A DNA stretch of 64,000 bases from Haliclona indistincta (taxonomy: Eukaryota; Porifera; Demospongiae; Haplosclerida; Chalinidae): positions 3,439,903 through 3,503,902 of the forward strand of contig OZ024787.1 in NCBI GenBank assembly GCA_964017065.1, read 5' to 3'. The notes under the pieces are model-generated. The model worked only from the letters and a program-made list of their open reading frames with translations. It made no database searches and was not told the DNA's origin. A program made the position numbers and the translations under genes. This document shows, piece by piece, positions 40,344-55,172 of this stretch (positions are counted from its first letter, which is position 1; each line of letters begins with the position of its first letter).

Positions 40344-40955
40344 AACTGCAGGAAATTTGGAATTACCTTTTTTAGCTATAAGTCTACAGTTTTAGCTGCC
40401 AGTGAGTGGTCGTAGTGCTACATGTGTCTTGTGTGGTCGTGAGTTACTTCACTGACCAATAAGAGTACATTATGGACAAACATACTATTGTATGTTCATA
40501 CTGTCTAGTAGTTCATCTGTAAATCAAGTAATGATACATATTCTCACATGCATAACTATGTTGTACAATTATTTTTGAAAGTATAAAATTTAAACAAAGT
40601 GTGTTAGTGACGACGACGCTGAATGCATGTCTAAGGCTTTATTATAATATACTACAGTGGAACCTCACACTGTGGAAATATGGACACCATACTATTATGT
40701 GGGATCCCAAATCGATACATGTACTTTGTATGTGCGACTTTTTCTTTTTTTATAAGAAAAACCGCGCTCAATAGCCAGTGGCTAATAGAGAGCAAAAATA
40801 AAAAATAAACATAAATAAGTTATTAACAAAGTCACTAATGCCACTAATGAGATTATTTAGTGGGTTCCGCTGAAGTGTATTCTGGTAGTACAGTACCAAT
40901 GGTTTGACTGTCACAGGCTCACAGTTACGATAACATACTTTTCTTCGTGTCACAG
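40344..40955. other. Intergenic/intronic sequence before ERCC6 exons
   Basis: No exon encoding the earlier helicase motifs of ERCC6 was found. The sequence is A/T-rich and ends with a polypyrimidine tract and CAG acceptor at 40955. Confidence 0.55.
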
Positions 40956-44535
<3,580 letters not shown>

Positions 44536-44569
44536 ACGATTAACCTTTTAAACCACATTTGAGTTTATC

Positions 44570-45590
44570 TATACATTCACATCATATCAATGTTATTCAA
44601 TACTTCACTGTTAGAATATTGTTAGCTTAAAATCTGTTACATGAGAATCTGGTATCTGGTTTGCACCAATGATAATTAGTCGAAGAAACCTCCTACCCGC
44701 CCTTTGCGGAAAAATCCGCCAGGGCTTGACCTCAAGGTGCCCAGCAGTTTACCGCCCCGTTTGTCTTTATCTTGGAAGGATTGACCTCATGATTGATGTG
44801 GCTTGACTTGTGCCGCCTACCAACCCTCATCTGCTTACCACATGTCTTCTGTCTCAATCACCTCTTTCTTTTGAATAACTCTAGGTCTCTATAATTTATC
44901 AATCATCTTTCCAGCCAGTTGCCGCCTCTCTTAGCACAGGTCTTCTGAACTTGTAAAGCTAGCTATAAGAGATTTTAGTCACTGTGCAACGACTGTTGTG
45001 ATCATGACTCACCTCACTCACAATCATAAAAATGATGTGACATGCAACACAGAGTTTGTCAACATTGATTTAAACCACATTTTATAAATATCAATGTTAT
45101 TCAATACTTATATTACTTCCCAGTTAGAATACTTGTTAGCTTAAAATCTGCTACACGAGAATCTGGTAACTGGTTTGTACCAATGATTATAGTTAATTAG
45201 ATAAGAAACACGCTATGCTACCGGCCCTACTCCACCAAGGCTTGACCTCAAGGTACCCAGCTGTTTACCACCCATTTTATTCTCTTGCCGCATGCAAGAA
45301 TGATGTGGCTTGGCTTGTGCCACTTTCCAACCCTCATCTGCTTATATACTACAGGTCTTCTGTCTCAATCACCTCTTTCTTTTGAATAACTCTAGGTCTC
45401 TATAATTTATCAATCATCTTCCAGCCAGTTGCCGCCTCTCTTAGCACAGGTCTTCTGAACTTCTAAGTAGAGTATAGCTATATATTAGCTAGCTATAAGA
45501 GATTTTAGTCACGGTGCAACGACTGTTGTGATCCATGACCACCTCACTCACATGATGTGACATCCAACTCAGAGAGTTTGTCAAAATTGA
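44570..45590 (+). repeat. Tandem duplication, about 505-bp unit
   Basis: ATCAATGTTATTCAATACTT at about 44586 recurs at about 45090. The following AGAATCTGGTA, TTGACCTCAAGGT, ACCTCTTTCTTTTGAATAAC and AGCCAGTTGCCGCCTCTCTT words recur in the same order. The copies have diverged by substitutions and small indels. No gene lies in the stretch from ERCC6 to 45968. Confidence 0.75.
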
Positions 45591-45904
45591 TTTAATTGAG
45601 GTCATGGACTTGTCAACATCTTTAGTTATGTGCATTTCTGGTTTTGGCTAGTTGCACTATTGTATCATACAGGCGGCATTATGCTGATATGGTTATTTCT
45701 GAGGAATATCTTAAAATTACGTTTGAAAATTTAAAAATTTATATAAATGACTATTAAGATGGTTTTTGTCAATGCCTTGCATGAGTAGCCAAAATTTATT
45801 ATTTTCCTTGTCGATCTATGCATTTCCACAATCAGCATTACTTCCTCTGAGCGTGCACGCGCATCGCGGCGCGCCAGCCGCAGCCACGTGCGCGTATGCA
45901 CGCA

Positions 45905-45912
45905 GCTATAAA
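45905..45912 (+). promoter_or_regulatory. TATA box of secreted-protein gene
   Basis: CTATAAAAG-type motif 57 bp before the start codon, following a G/C-rich segment (GGCGCGCCAGCC). It is the clearest core promoter element in the window. Confidence 0.6.
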
Positions 45913-45968
45913 AGAAGCAGCACTGACGAGCTCACGGTTCAGTCACAGAAAGTTCTCTGAAGTAAAGA

Positions 45969-47170
45969 ATGATTTGCACTCTGGTCGTGTTTGTTGCTGC
46001 CTGTGCTGCAGTCACTGCAGCCGCCGAGCCACGCCTGGTTTCTCCTTGTCAGTCCTGTCCAGTCACACTTCCAGAGCAATGCAAGCTGATATCTAACGAA
46101 TATATACTACTACTGCAAGGAATGAACAGATTTCACAAAACCCTCGGCGTGTTGCACATTGTAGAGTTAGCTCCTTAGTTATGGTTTGCAGAAGGAGCTT
46201 TGCAGCTAAAGCCAACCTGCTTGCTATTGAAACTGCACTGATAACCAGAAGACAGCAAAGTGCTGACCACAAGGACGAGGTGTGTCAAGTGGGCGTGACC
46301 GTGAACACTGAGTAGGCAGCCATTGCTCTTGGCTTTTCTTGAGATGTCTACGCACCCCTAGAACTATCCTGCAGTTTAGATGGAATCTACAAGTACCTAG
46401 GTAGTCAAATATGGGCGCTTTTGTTGTCAGAGAGGTCAAAGACGGCCGTCAAGGTGAGCCAGCCATAACTCGAGAACGAAAGCACTTTAACAAAATCCAC
46501 GAGTCAAATCGCAAGCCTTTGCGGTGTTTATCATGTCATAACTTTACCAGCGCGTAAAAGTGATCGCTGATCTCTGCAGCTCGATGGACAGCGAATTGCA
46601 AACCAAGTACCGTAACCCTCGCGCATGCGCCGAGGGTTAATAACCTCGATTACTCAGACTCCCGAAACTATCAACAGGATTGCCGACACCATCGGTCCGT
46701 TTTTGGAGACTTTTTGCAAAAGTGACTGTTTGGAAGTCGTCTTGCGTGCGTACGCATGCATCGTTGTCAATCCACTCCAAAACTTGACCACTGGCATGCT
46801 TTGCTCTCGGCAAGAAGACGGAACTTTGTGCCCAGTAAAAATAGTGCAGGAGTTGCAGCGAACCACTACATCCTCTACTACAGGCAGCTTGGTACCACTT
46901 TGCATCACTCCAGTATCGCCGACACAGGTGACTTGTGATATGGCGTGTCAGCAATCTTATACCGAGACAAGGAGCCGGTTGGGTTGCTGCGGTGCAACCT
47001 GGTACGGCGCCACGTCGCCGAATCCGGCCTACCGTGCTGTCAGCAACAATTTCGCTGTTTGCAATGTAGCCCTCGGGAATGTCTGTACATGTACATCCGG
47101 AGCAGCAGGACTCTACCTCAATGTTCTGTTAATAGCGGCTGTAATCCTGTTGTCTGTGGCGATGATTTAG
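45969..47170 (+). pseudogene. Cys-rich secreted, probably GPI-anchored protein gene, split by a repeat
   Basis: 5' part: ATG at 45969, signal peptide MICTLVVFVAACAAVTAAA, then SPCQSCPVTLPEQC. 3' part from about 46643: ITQTPETINRIADTI, ETFCKSDCLEVVLRAYAC, further paired cysteines (CDMACQQSY, GCCGATWYG, CNVALGNVCTC) and a hydrophobic C-terminal helix (LYLNVLLIAAVILLS) ending at the stop, the layout of a GPI-anchor signal. Between them lies a copy of a repeat of about 530 bp on the opposite strand, bringing stop codons. No clear splice pair around it was found, so the gene is listed as broken; if the repeat sits in an intron the gene could still work. Function not recognised. Confidence 0.55.
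46117..46642 (-). mobile_element. Family 2 repeat copy inside secreted-protein gene
   Basis: Reverse-strand copy of the unit of about 550 bp that is tandem at 48774-54800. It begins AATGAACAGATTTCACAAAA and ends CGCGCATGCGCCGAGGGTTA. The terminal words AACCCTCGGCG and CGCCGAGGGTT are inverted, MITE-like. A stretch near 46500-46600 differs from the other copies. Confidence 0.7.
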
Positions 47171-47757
47171 ACTTGCAACAGAGACTAATATATTAAATTC
47201 AGGATGACAATACCACTGATTTTGTGACAGTTTTACCCTGATTTTTTGTTTGTAAAAAATAATTTGAACATTATTGAAGCCAGTGAAAGCCAATAATTGA
47301 GCGGATTTGAAAAAAGGGTCACTTCGTTTTTGCAATTATCGATTGCACGCCTGTTTTTAAATGGCTGCTATACTCAGTCAAACATAATGGTGTGTGTATA
47401 TTCCATAGATTACTAGCTACAAAGTATGTAGAATTTCCTTTCATTGAAAAGCATAGTGTCTCTATAATCCCTCAAGTGTTAGTTTAAAGCTACACTTATT
47501 CTGTCCTTATAATTGCGAGTGGATTTGAGAAAAGGGTCACTTCGTTTCCGCAATTTTTGAACAAACTCATGTTTTCAACAACTTGCTGCCATTCAGCCAA
47601 ATTTCATACTAAAACTAGATATACAGCAAGCATAATCATTATACAAAAAGATTTTCAGTAATGTTTGACTGACTACAGCAAAACCATTTAAAACAGACGT
47701 GCACATTTTCAATAAGAGTGCTGCATGAGTATGAAAAATAAAAGGTGTTCAGTGGTA
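47171..47757. other. Intergenic sequence with a duplicated segment
   Basis: No gene is seen. AAAAGGGTCACTTCGTTT occurs twice (about 47314 and 47532) with similar flanks (TGAGCGGATTTGA / CGAGTGGATTTGA), indicating an old local repeat. Confidence 0.5.
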
Positions 47758-48414
47758 CTAAGCATCACACTGTATCGGGTGGCTCAATGTCACATGGGAC
47801 ACATCGACAAGTTTCACTTCTACTGGGTCATCACTTTTCATACACAAGAACTCAAGAATGCTGTCAGGAGGCTGCTGATTGGGGTTTTTAAACAAGTTCC
47901 CTCCACCGGTACCCCCTCTTTTCTTTGCCTGCACCTCGACACATGCTTTACCGAAAATATAGCCACCTTTACGCTCAGTAAAAGTGAGTTCTGCTACGTT
48001 AAGTCGATCATACTGAATCTCCTTAACACGTTTCAACTCTCCATACCATTTCTCCTTAGTCTACAAATATAGAATATCATTGGTAGGCATTTCTGTTAGC
48101 TTTGTTTTGAGTATTGTGTAGCCGCTTAGCCATATCGGCCACAATGGTATGATTTTCTCGGTAAACCAACGTCTCCATCCAGTACGAAGAGTAGCATAGA
48201 ATGACTGTAGTTGTGAATATGTAACTAGTTTAGAATGACTGCTGTCATCACCGATCACCTCACAGTCAGATTTGAGCAAAATAACGCGATAGTCAAATTT
48301 AGATTTCCAACGATCCAACTGTTGGCTGAGATCTGTTGTTTTTCGCTTTGCAGCTGTCAGAGGATTGTCAACTTCAGAAACAAGTCTGGTTTTCCTGTTC
48401 ATATTCCTCTCCAA
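47758..48414 (-). pseudogene. Unidentified ORF with one in-frame TAG
   Basis: A minus-strand frame runs from 48414 to 47758 (218 codons plus the stop) with a single TAG at 48063-48061. Both halves have ordinary amino-acid composition (LDRWKSKFDYRVILLKSD, WRRWFTEKIIPLWPIW before the stop; EKWYGELKRVKEIQYDRL, KKRGGTGGGNLFKNPNQQ after). I do not recognise the family; the style suggests a repeated or mobile-element-encoded protein. No intron signals span the stop. The 5' end abuts an orphan DOMON fragment on the other strand. Confidence 0.45.
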
Positions 48415-48415
48415 T

Positions 48416-48614
48416 GCGCAATCCTGTCAATGGCTCTTTTGCTGATTTTTATTTTGTTGCGAAAGCACAAGGCTATGTTGCTGTTGGGTTCTCTAAGGAT
48501 AGTCTAATGGGAGAAGATGGGGTGATTGGTTGTAAGAGAGATCCTCAGACTGGTAACATTAGTGTAGTGAGTGCCTGGAACCCAGCCCACAGCATGCTAC
48601 TAATGAAAGAGATC
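48416..48614 (+). pseudogene. Orphan DOMON fragment (copy 14)
   Basis: About 200 bp match the centre of the DOMON domain (RNPVNGSFADFYFVAKAQGY through SAWNPA), closest to class C. It has one conserved-residue change (GEDGVIG), loses one C in the CCCCAC run so the frame breaks, and stops in the RDPS codons. It lies more than 8 kb beyond the array with ERCC6 in between. Confidence 0.85.
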
Positions 48615-49506
48615 CTTGTAGTGGGCGTGTCGTATTTCAGCAATACGTCATATTAAATTAGCTTGTAGTACCCCCTGGTGGATACCAGGCTCTCCTCCCA
48701 ACACCCACGCAATCGAGCCACACCCACGGAGATCCTGGGGACGAGGCTAGTATAATAGCTGTAGTTAACCCTCGGCGCATGCGCGAGGGTTACGGTACTT
48801 GCTGTCATTAACCCTCGGCGCATGCGCGAGGGTTACGGTACTTGCTCTGTCGTTCATTCATTCATTCTGTCCATCGAGCTGCAGAGACCATCGCTCACTT
48901 CTGAAACTCGGTAAAGGTATGAACAGGCTTAGCATGACAATGGCTTGCAATCTGACTCGTGGATTTTGCTAAAGTGCTTTTGTTCTCGAGTTATGGCTCG
49001 CTCACCTTGACGGTTGGCCGTCTTTGACCTCTCTGACGACAAAAGCGCCCATAGTTGACTACCTAGGTACTTGTAGATTCCATCTAAACTGCAAGACAGC
49101 TCTGGGGGTGCGTAGACATCTCAAGAAAAAGCCTATCAAGGCCAAGAGCAATGGCTACCTACTCAGTGTTCACGGTCACGCCCACTTGACACACCTTGTC
49201 CTTGTGGTCAGCACGAGGTCAGCACTTTGCTGTCTTCTGGTTAGCAGTGCAATTTCAATAGCAAGCAGGTTTGCTTTTAGCTGCAAAGCTCCTTCTGCAA
49301 ACCATAACTAAGGAGCTAACTCTACAATGTGCAACACGCCGAGGGTTTCGTGAAGTCTGTTCATTCGTTCGTTCGTTCGTTCATTCTGTCCATCGAGCTA
49401 CAGAGACCATCGCTTACTTCTGAAACTCGGTAAGGGTATGAACTATGGAGCGTCATTAGTGCCAAAAGTGGTCGGTACAGTATTGATGGTGTTTTTACTA
49501 ACAAGG

Positions 49507-49640
49507 GTGGTCAACAGAGGGCGCTTTTTCGAAGAGGGCGGTCAACAGAGGGCGCTTTTTCGAAGAGGGCGGTCAACAGAGGGCGCTTTTTCGAAGAGGG
49601 CGGTCAACAGAGGGCGCTTTTTCGAAGAGGACGATCAACA
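49507..49640 (+). repeat. 31-bp subterminal repeats, left arm
   Basis: About four copies of GGGCGGTCAACAGAGGGCGC followed by TTTTTCGAAGA. Mirror copies lie at 53650-53784 in the right arm. Likely transposase-binding subterminal repeats by analogy with other transposons. Confidence 0.8.
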
Positions 49641-50539
49641 GAGGGCGAGAGGGATCGACGGCGGCCAACAGAAAGCGCCTTTACTGAGGAGGGCGATATT
49701 CTTGAGAGCTAGGGCGGTTAAAGTCAGGCCGGCGCTCTTAGCGGAGAGGGCGGTTAGATCGAGGGCGCTCTTATTTATGAGGACTACAGTGAGGCGGGCG
49801 CTTTCACAGTTGCCATGATTTCAACTACACTAGAACCCCTCTAATCCGGACACCCTTTTTGGATCTACAAATGGTGTCCTGATTTCGGGGGTTATTTTAC
49901 ATTTGGGACCACAGCTTCCACACATAACAAATAATTGAGCCAAACATTATTTCTGAACTACGGATGCATAGCTGCTTCGGCATTTATAACTTGTTGAGCT
50001 GGTTTATGCTATCATTATACATGCTTGTGTATCATAACATGTTTCATGAATTGTGCAGGTTAGAAGCTGTTTCATGTACTAAGTTGAGAATTTAATAAAT
50101 ATCATGAAAGGACTAGTTGTTGTATTATTATACTACTGGCACAAATGTAAAATGTGTGAAAAAATAGACCAGTCCAGAATCAAAGAACTCTTTAATTTGA
50201 GAATGGGAAATGAAAGTGAAAGGTGAAGTGGAGGAAGGGCATTTCAGATTTCAGCTGCTGAAGTAAGAATGCTGCACCAGAGATGTGACTCAATTGTATG
50301 CCGCTATAAAAACAATGCTGCTATACAAGCACACACAGACTGCAAGTTTAGTCAGTACGCTGTGATTCAGCAACAAGTGCATGCAGCCTTCAGGCAAATT
50401 TTTTTCTTAGTGATGTGCAGTTAACCAACAAATACAACAACTGCATGTTTTGATATTAAGTGATATACAGAGACAGTGTTTGACTGTGCAATGATACACA
50501 CAGATGATACATAGCTAGTAAGTGGTACGCAAGTAAGCG

Positions 50540-50605
50540 ATATAAGTGATACACAAGTAAGCGATATAAGTGATACACAAGTAAGCGATACAAGTGATAT
50601 GCAAT
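50540..50605 (+). repeat. 24-bp tandem repeat inside transposon
   Basis: About three copies of AAGTAAGCGATATAAGTGAT plus ACAC, ending about 150 bp before the transposase start. No function evident. Confidence 0.7.
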
Positions 50606-50754
50606 TGACTGTGTAGTAAGTGTTGAAAACTAGGAGTGGAGCGTGGATTCACACTCCTCCAAATCCATCATGGCCAAACAGGCCAAGAATCATGAACTGT
50701 CTAAAATCTTCATAACATTCATGAACAGTTGGCAGGCGCAAAATCAAATCGCAA

Positions 50755-51948
50755 GTGGAGGCAGTAGGTAGTGTTTCGGTCATAGTATGTGTAAATTCTA
50801 GAGTTGGGTTCTTGAAAAGAATGAAGGAGCAGTTTCCAAACAGTGGGTACAGGATCATGGATGGATTGCTGCGCCAGCAGAGCATACGCATACAGCAGTC
50901 CCGTATTAGAGAAGCTATGCAGCGTACTGATCCAAATGGAACGGTTGTCCGTTTTGCTGACATGATTCATCGAAGGCGCTACCATGTACCAGGCCCTCAG
51001 TCTCTTTGGCACATTGATGGTAACCATAAATTAATTAGATGGAGAATAGTTGTGCGCGGTGGAATTGATGGCTTTTCACGTCTCGTTGTGTTTCTTGGCT
51101 GTGCAACTAATAATACAGCTGCCACAGTCCTCAGAAGATTCCACACTGCTGTACAAAAGTATGGTCTTCCATCGCGTGTCCGATCTGATAAAGGAGGGGA
51201 AAATACACAAGTTGCACTGTATATGCTCGAACATCCACTTAGAGGGCCTGGCAGAGGAAGCATGATAGTTGGTAGGAGTGTGCACAACCAACGTATTGAA
51301 CGTCTATGGAGAGACGTTTTTCAAGGAGTAATCAAGCTTTATACCATGGCTTATTCCGAGTTCTATCATTTAGAAGCCACTGGAGCACTAGATCCAGACA
51401 ATGATGTGCACCTTTTCTGCCTTCATTACGTTTATGTGCCTCGCATTAATCACCATCTACAAAAATGGATGAATGCTTGGAACATGCATTCAGTAAGAAC
51501 TGAACAAAACCACAGTCCTCTTCAGCTATGGACAAGAGGACTACTTTCTCAGTCTATGGATGGTACCACACACACTGCGCATGTAAATGATGAATCATTA
51601 GATGAGGTAAATATAATTATACTAGTAAATAACAGGCTATAGGACTGTAATGAAGTTTTCGTTCAGCCATACCCATGCTTGAATTGTGCATGCAGTTATA
51701 TTATATACTTGTTTTATCAACAGGCCCTTTTTTCTACTTATGGTGTGGATTGGGACGGACCTCCACCATCAGATGGTGACAACGAAACGGACATAGTTGA
51801 AGTTCCTGTTATAATTTGCCCCCTTTCTCAGACTGACATGGAAGAATTGAAGACGCTATACAGTCCTTTAACAGCTAGTGATGATTATGCAATTGATTTG
51901 TATGTTAACGTGTTAGAGTTTGCTGTATCTAAATTATTGGAAAATTAA
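50755..51948 (+). CDS. Integrase-like (rve-type DDE) transposase
   Basis: Two exons, 50755-51606 and 51724-51948, GT-AG intron of 117 bp; 358 aa. The N-terminal part ([30 protein letters not shown]) is the helical region usual before the core. The integrase core has Asp in [10 protein letters not shown], Asp in VRSDKGGEN and Glu in [12 protein letters not shown], so all three catalytic residues are present. A C-terminal region with [20 protein letters not shown] follows and, after the intron, [14 protein letters not shown] and [10 protein letters not shown], wording typical of this family in fish, cnidarians and sponges. A further 5' exon with a DNA-binding HTH may be missing, because the start falls inside a conserved-looking region. 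Probably mobilises its own long-armed element. Confidence 0.85.
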
Positions 51949-52239
51949 GCTTTTAAGTATAAAAAAATATTATTGCGCCAGTAGTAACAACTAGTCCTTC
52001 CATGATATTCTCACAGCAGGTTTCTCTTCAAAGTAAAAAGCGTCAATCTCGTGTGGTTCGCTATACCTGTGGGCACTTCTGCTCTCCATTCTGCTCCTCA
52101 ACTTGAGTCTGTAATTGAGTCTCTGGGGTCTGAAGTTTCAGATTTGCGTGCTAATTTGAAGTCTGCTCTAGAGAAAAGTCATGAAAGTTCGTCTGGAGTT
52201 GATCCTAAGCGGCCTAAAGAGTTTGCAAAATTCTGAATG

Positions 52240-53105
52240 GCTCATTCTACCATTCCTATGTTAACCAGTGGCACCACTGTTGCTATGTCCAATCTGAACT
52301 TCTTAATGAATTCTTTTCTACCTGTTTCATCTCCTCTTTTCCTCCCCTTGATGCTAACAGTTGTCATCTTCCTGCCTGTTTTGAGCCTTTCCTGATCAGT
52401 GATCTTCTTTGTAGCTGAAGAGGATATTTTTGAGCTTCTTGTCTCTCTCAATGTATAATTATATCTAAATCTTGTAGCCCCGATAATATCTCAGCTCACA
52501 TGTTGAAACATACAGCTTCTGCTATTGCTCCTGTTCTGACATTATTGTTCAATCAATCTCTTAAGTCTTGTATTGTTCCTCAAGACTGGAAAGCAGCACA
52601 TGTTACCCTGTTCCTAAGATTTCCTCTCCTAAAGCCCCTGAGAATTTTCGACCTATCTCCTTATTAAGTCTTTATGTAAAACTCTTGAAAAACATGTTTG
52701 CAATAAGCTCATTGAGTTTAATTATTGAATAGCTTTTGATTCTGTTCCTCATCGCCCTCTTTTAGATAAGCTTTATTATCCTTTGGCTTCAACATTCATC
52801 TGATTATTCTGATTTCTAACTGTACCTTACTCAGTCTGATAATTGATGGTGTCACTTACATTTCTCAAAGATCTATCCAATCTCTTCCCCTGCAGATATT
52901 GCTGCAATTCAGCATGATATAAACAGCTGCCTCTTGTGTTGGTTGACTCGTTCAATTGCCTTGGGGTAACTTTATCCAGTGATCTATCCTGGTCTCTTCA
53001 CATTTCTAATGTGTGTAATTAACAAAGCTCGTCAAATCCTGGGGCTTATTTATAGGCGCTTCTATCTCCATAGTAGTCCAGCTACTCTTATCACTCTTTT
53101 TCTAT
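52240..53105 (+). pseudogene. Degenerate non-LTR retrotransposon reverse transcriptase
   Basis: Pieces in shifting frames follow the order of CR1/Jockey-type reverse transcriptases: SELLNEFFSTCF, PDNISAHMLK, LLFNQSLKSCIVPQDWKAAH, FDSVPHRPLLDKL, NCLGVTLSSDLSWSLHIS, then KARQILGLIYRRFY. Catalytic YADD is not seen and several stops and deletions are present. It is nested in the transposon interior next to the right arm. Confidence 0.75.
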
Positions 53106-53649
53106 AAAGCATCAAATTAAAGAGTTCTTTGATTCTGGACTGGTCTATTTTTTCACACATTTTACATTTGTGCCAGTAGTATAATAATACAACAACTAGT
53201 CCTTTCATGATATTTATTAAATTCTCAACTTAGTACATGAAACAGCTTCTAACCTGCACAATTCATGAAACATGTTATGATACACAAGCATGTATAATGA
53301 TAGCATAAACCGGCTCAACAAGTTATAAATGCCGAAGCAGCTATGTTTGGCTCAATTATTTGTTATGTGTGGAAGCTGTGGTCCCAAATGTAAAATAACC
53401 CCCGAAATCAGGACACCATTTGTAGATCCAAAAAGGATGTCCGGATTAGAGGGGTTCTAGTGTAGTTGAAATCATGGCAACTGTGAAAGCGCCCGCCTCA
53501 CTGGAGTCCTCATAAATAAGAGCGCCCTCGATCTAACCGCCCTCTCCGCTAAGAGCGCCGGCCTGACTTTAACCGCCCTAGCTCTCAAGAATATCGCCCT
53601 CCTCAGTAAAGGCGCTTTCTGTTGGCCGCCGTCGATCCCTCTCGCCCTC

Positions 53650-53784
53650 TGTTGATCGTCCTCTTCGAAAAAGCGCCCTCTGTTGACCGCCCTCTTCGAA
53701 AAAGCGCCCTCTGTTGACCGCCCTCTTCGAAAAAGCGCCCTCTGTTGACCGCCCTCTTCGAAAAAGCGCCCTCTGTTGACCACC
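53650..53784 (-). repeat. 31-bp subterminal repeats, right arm
   Basis: Reverse complements of the left-arm repeats, with the same number of copies (about four) and the same diverged last unit towards the inside (CTCGCCCTCTGTTGATCGTC). Confidence 0.8.
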
Positions 53785-54800
53785 CTTGTTAGTAAAAACA
53801 CCATCAATACTGTACCGACCACTTTTGGCACTAATGACGCTCCATAATGAACAGGCTTAGCACGACAATGGCTTGCAATCTGACTCGTGGATTTTGCTAA
53901 AGTGCTTTCGTTCTCGAGTTATGGCTGGCTCACCTTGACGGCCGTCTTTGACCTCTCTGACGACAAAAGCGCCCATAGTTGGCTACCTAGGTACTTGTAG
54001 ATTCCATCTAAACCTTAGGACAGCTCTGGGGGTGCGTAGACATCTCAAGAAAAAGCCTATCAAAGCCAAGAGCAATGGCTACCAAGCTACTCGTGTTCCA
54101 GGTCACGCCCACTTGACACACCTTGTCTCGGTTGTGGTCAGCACTTTGCTGTCTTCTGGTTAGCAGTGCAGTTTCAATAGCAAGCAGGTTGGCTTTAGCT
54201 GCAAAGCTCCTTCTGCAAACCATAACTAAGGAGCTAACTCAACACGCCGAGGGTTTCGTGAAGTCTGTTCATTCGTTCGTTCGTTCATTCGTTCATTCTG
54301 TCTGTCCAATGAGCTGCAGAGACCATCGCTCACTTCTGAAACTCGGTAAAGGTACCAACAGGCTTAGCATGACAATGGCTTGCAATCTGACTCGTGGATT
54401 TTGCTAAAGTGCTTTCGTTCTTGACTTATGGCTGGCTCACCTTGCATGACCTGACGGCCATCTTAGACTTCTCTGACAACAAACGCGCCCATAGTTGACT
54501 ACCTAGGTACTTGTAGATTCCATCTAAACAGCAGGACAGCTCTGGGGGGTGCGTAGACATCTCAAGAAAAAGCCTATCAAAGCCAAGAGCAATGGCTACC
54601 TACTCAGTGTTCACGGTCACGCCCACTTGACACACCTTGTCTTGGTTGTGGTCAGCACTTTGCTGTCTTCTGGTTAGCAGTGCAGTTTCAATAGCAAACA
54701 GGTCGGCTTTAACTGCAAAGCTCCTTCTGCAAACCATAACTAAGGAGCTAACTCTACAATGTTTGCAACGGTGCTCAAACGCCGAGGGTTCGTGAAATTC

Positions 54801-55034
54801 GTTCATTTACTGTGTTTGTGAAATTGTGGCGTCCCACCGAGGCATCTTTTCTCAGAGGACTTTCTGCCATATTGAACAACTACTTACTGGCAAGTACTTA
54901 GCTAGCCAGAATAGTCGACATTATAGTTTGGGTGGGGCTCGTAATAACGCACGTGCGCACAACAAAAACTAGTATTATTTGGCGGTATAACATCGCCAAC
55001 TATGTACTATTGTCACATTGTTTGCTATAATTCT
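54801..55034. other. Intergenic sequence
   Basis: No gene or repeat unit was recognised before the 46-bp tandem repeats. Confidence 0.5.
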
Positions 55035-55172
55035 AAATTAATGTTTGTTCACTCACTGAAAGGTAGTCTACTGTGCTAGTAAATTAATGTTTGTTCACTC
55101 ACTGAAAGGTAGTCTACTGTGCTAGTAAATTAATGTTTGTCCACTCACTGAAAGGTAGTCTACTGTACTTGA
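55035..55172 (+). repeat. 46-bp tandem repeat, three copies
   Basis: Unit starts AAATTAATGTTTGTTCACTC at 55035, 55081 and 55127, with one substitution (GTCCAC) and a diverged end in the last copy. Followed by A/T-rich ATTCT runs to about 55250. Confidence 0.9.

Larger units (their letters stand above)
49444..53846. mobile_element. Integrase-type DNA transposon with inverted repeats of about 750 bp
   Basis: Ends TATGGAGCGTCATTAG and CTAATGACGCTCCATA. Arms run about 49444-50201 and 53107-53846. ATGAAC is duplicated on both sides (49438-49443, 53847-53852), a 6-bp target duplication within the family 2 repeat (compare the uninterrupted GGTATGAACAGGCTTAGC at 48915). It encodes one integrase-like transposase and contains a dead retroelement fragment. 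The duplication length and enzyme type suggest the eukaryotic IS3-like (IS3EU) or a Ginger-like group; this assignment is from memory. Confidence 0.85.
48774..54800 (+). repeat. Tandem array of family 2 repeat, unit of about 550 bp
   Basis: Three head-to-tail units, starting near 48810, 49340 and 54248, each reading CCGAGGG..., a GTTCATTC(GTTC)n tract, CATCGAGCTGCAGAGACCAT, TGAAACTCGGTAAAGGT, CTACCTAGGTACTTGTAGAT, AAGCTCCTTCTGCAAACCAT and ending before CGCCGAGGG. The first is preceded by a doubled AACCCTCGGCGCATGCGCGA motif. The second unit is interrupted by a 4.4-kb transposon. Weak protein-like frames inside are not conserved and are not called. Confidence 0.8.

Noticed and set aside
49438..49818. 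Arg/Gly-rich 126-codon frame and its mirror at 53472-53831
   Set aside because: They are translations of the subterminal tandem repeats in the transposon arms.
49338..50400. CRISPR-like array
   Set aside because: The repeats are contiguous with no unique spacers, lie in transposon arms, and the DNA is eukaryotic.
50649..51027. Minus-strand frames opposite the integrase start
   Set aside because: They overlap the coding strand of a strong integrase frame and show no family motif, although GLFGHDGFGG is protein-like.
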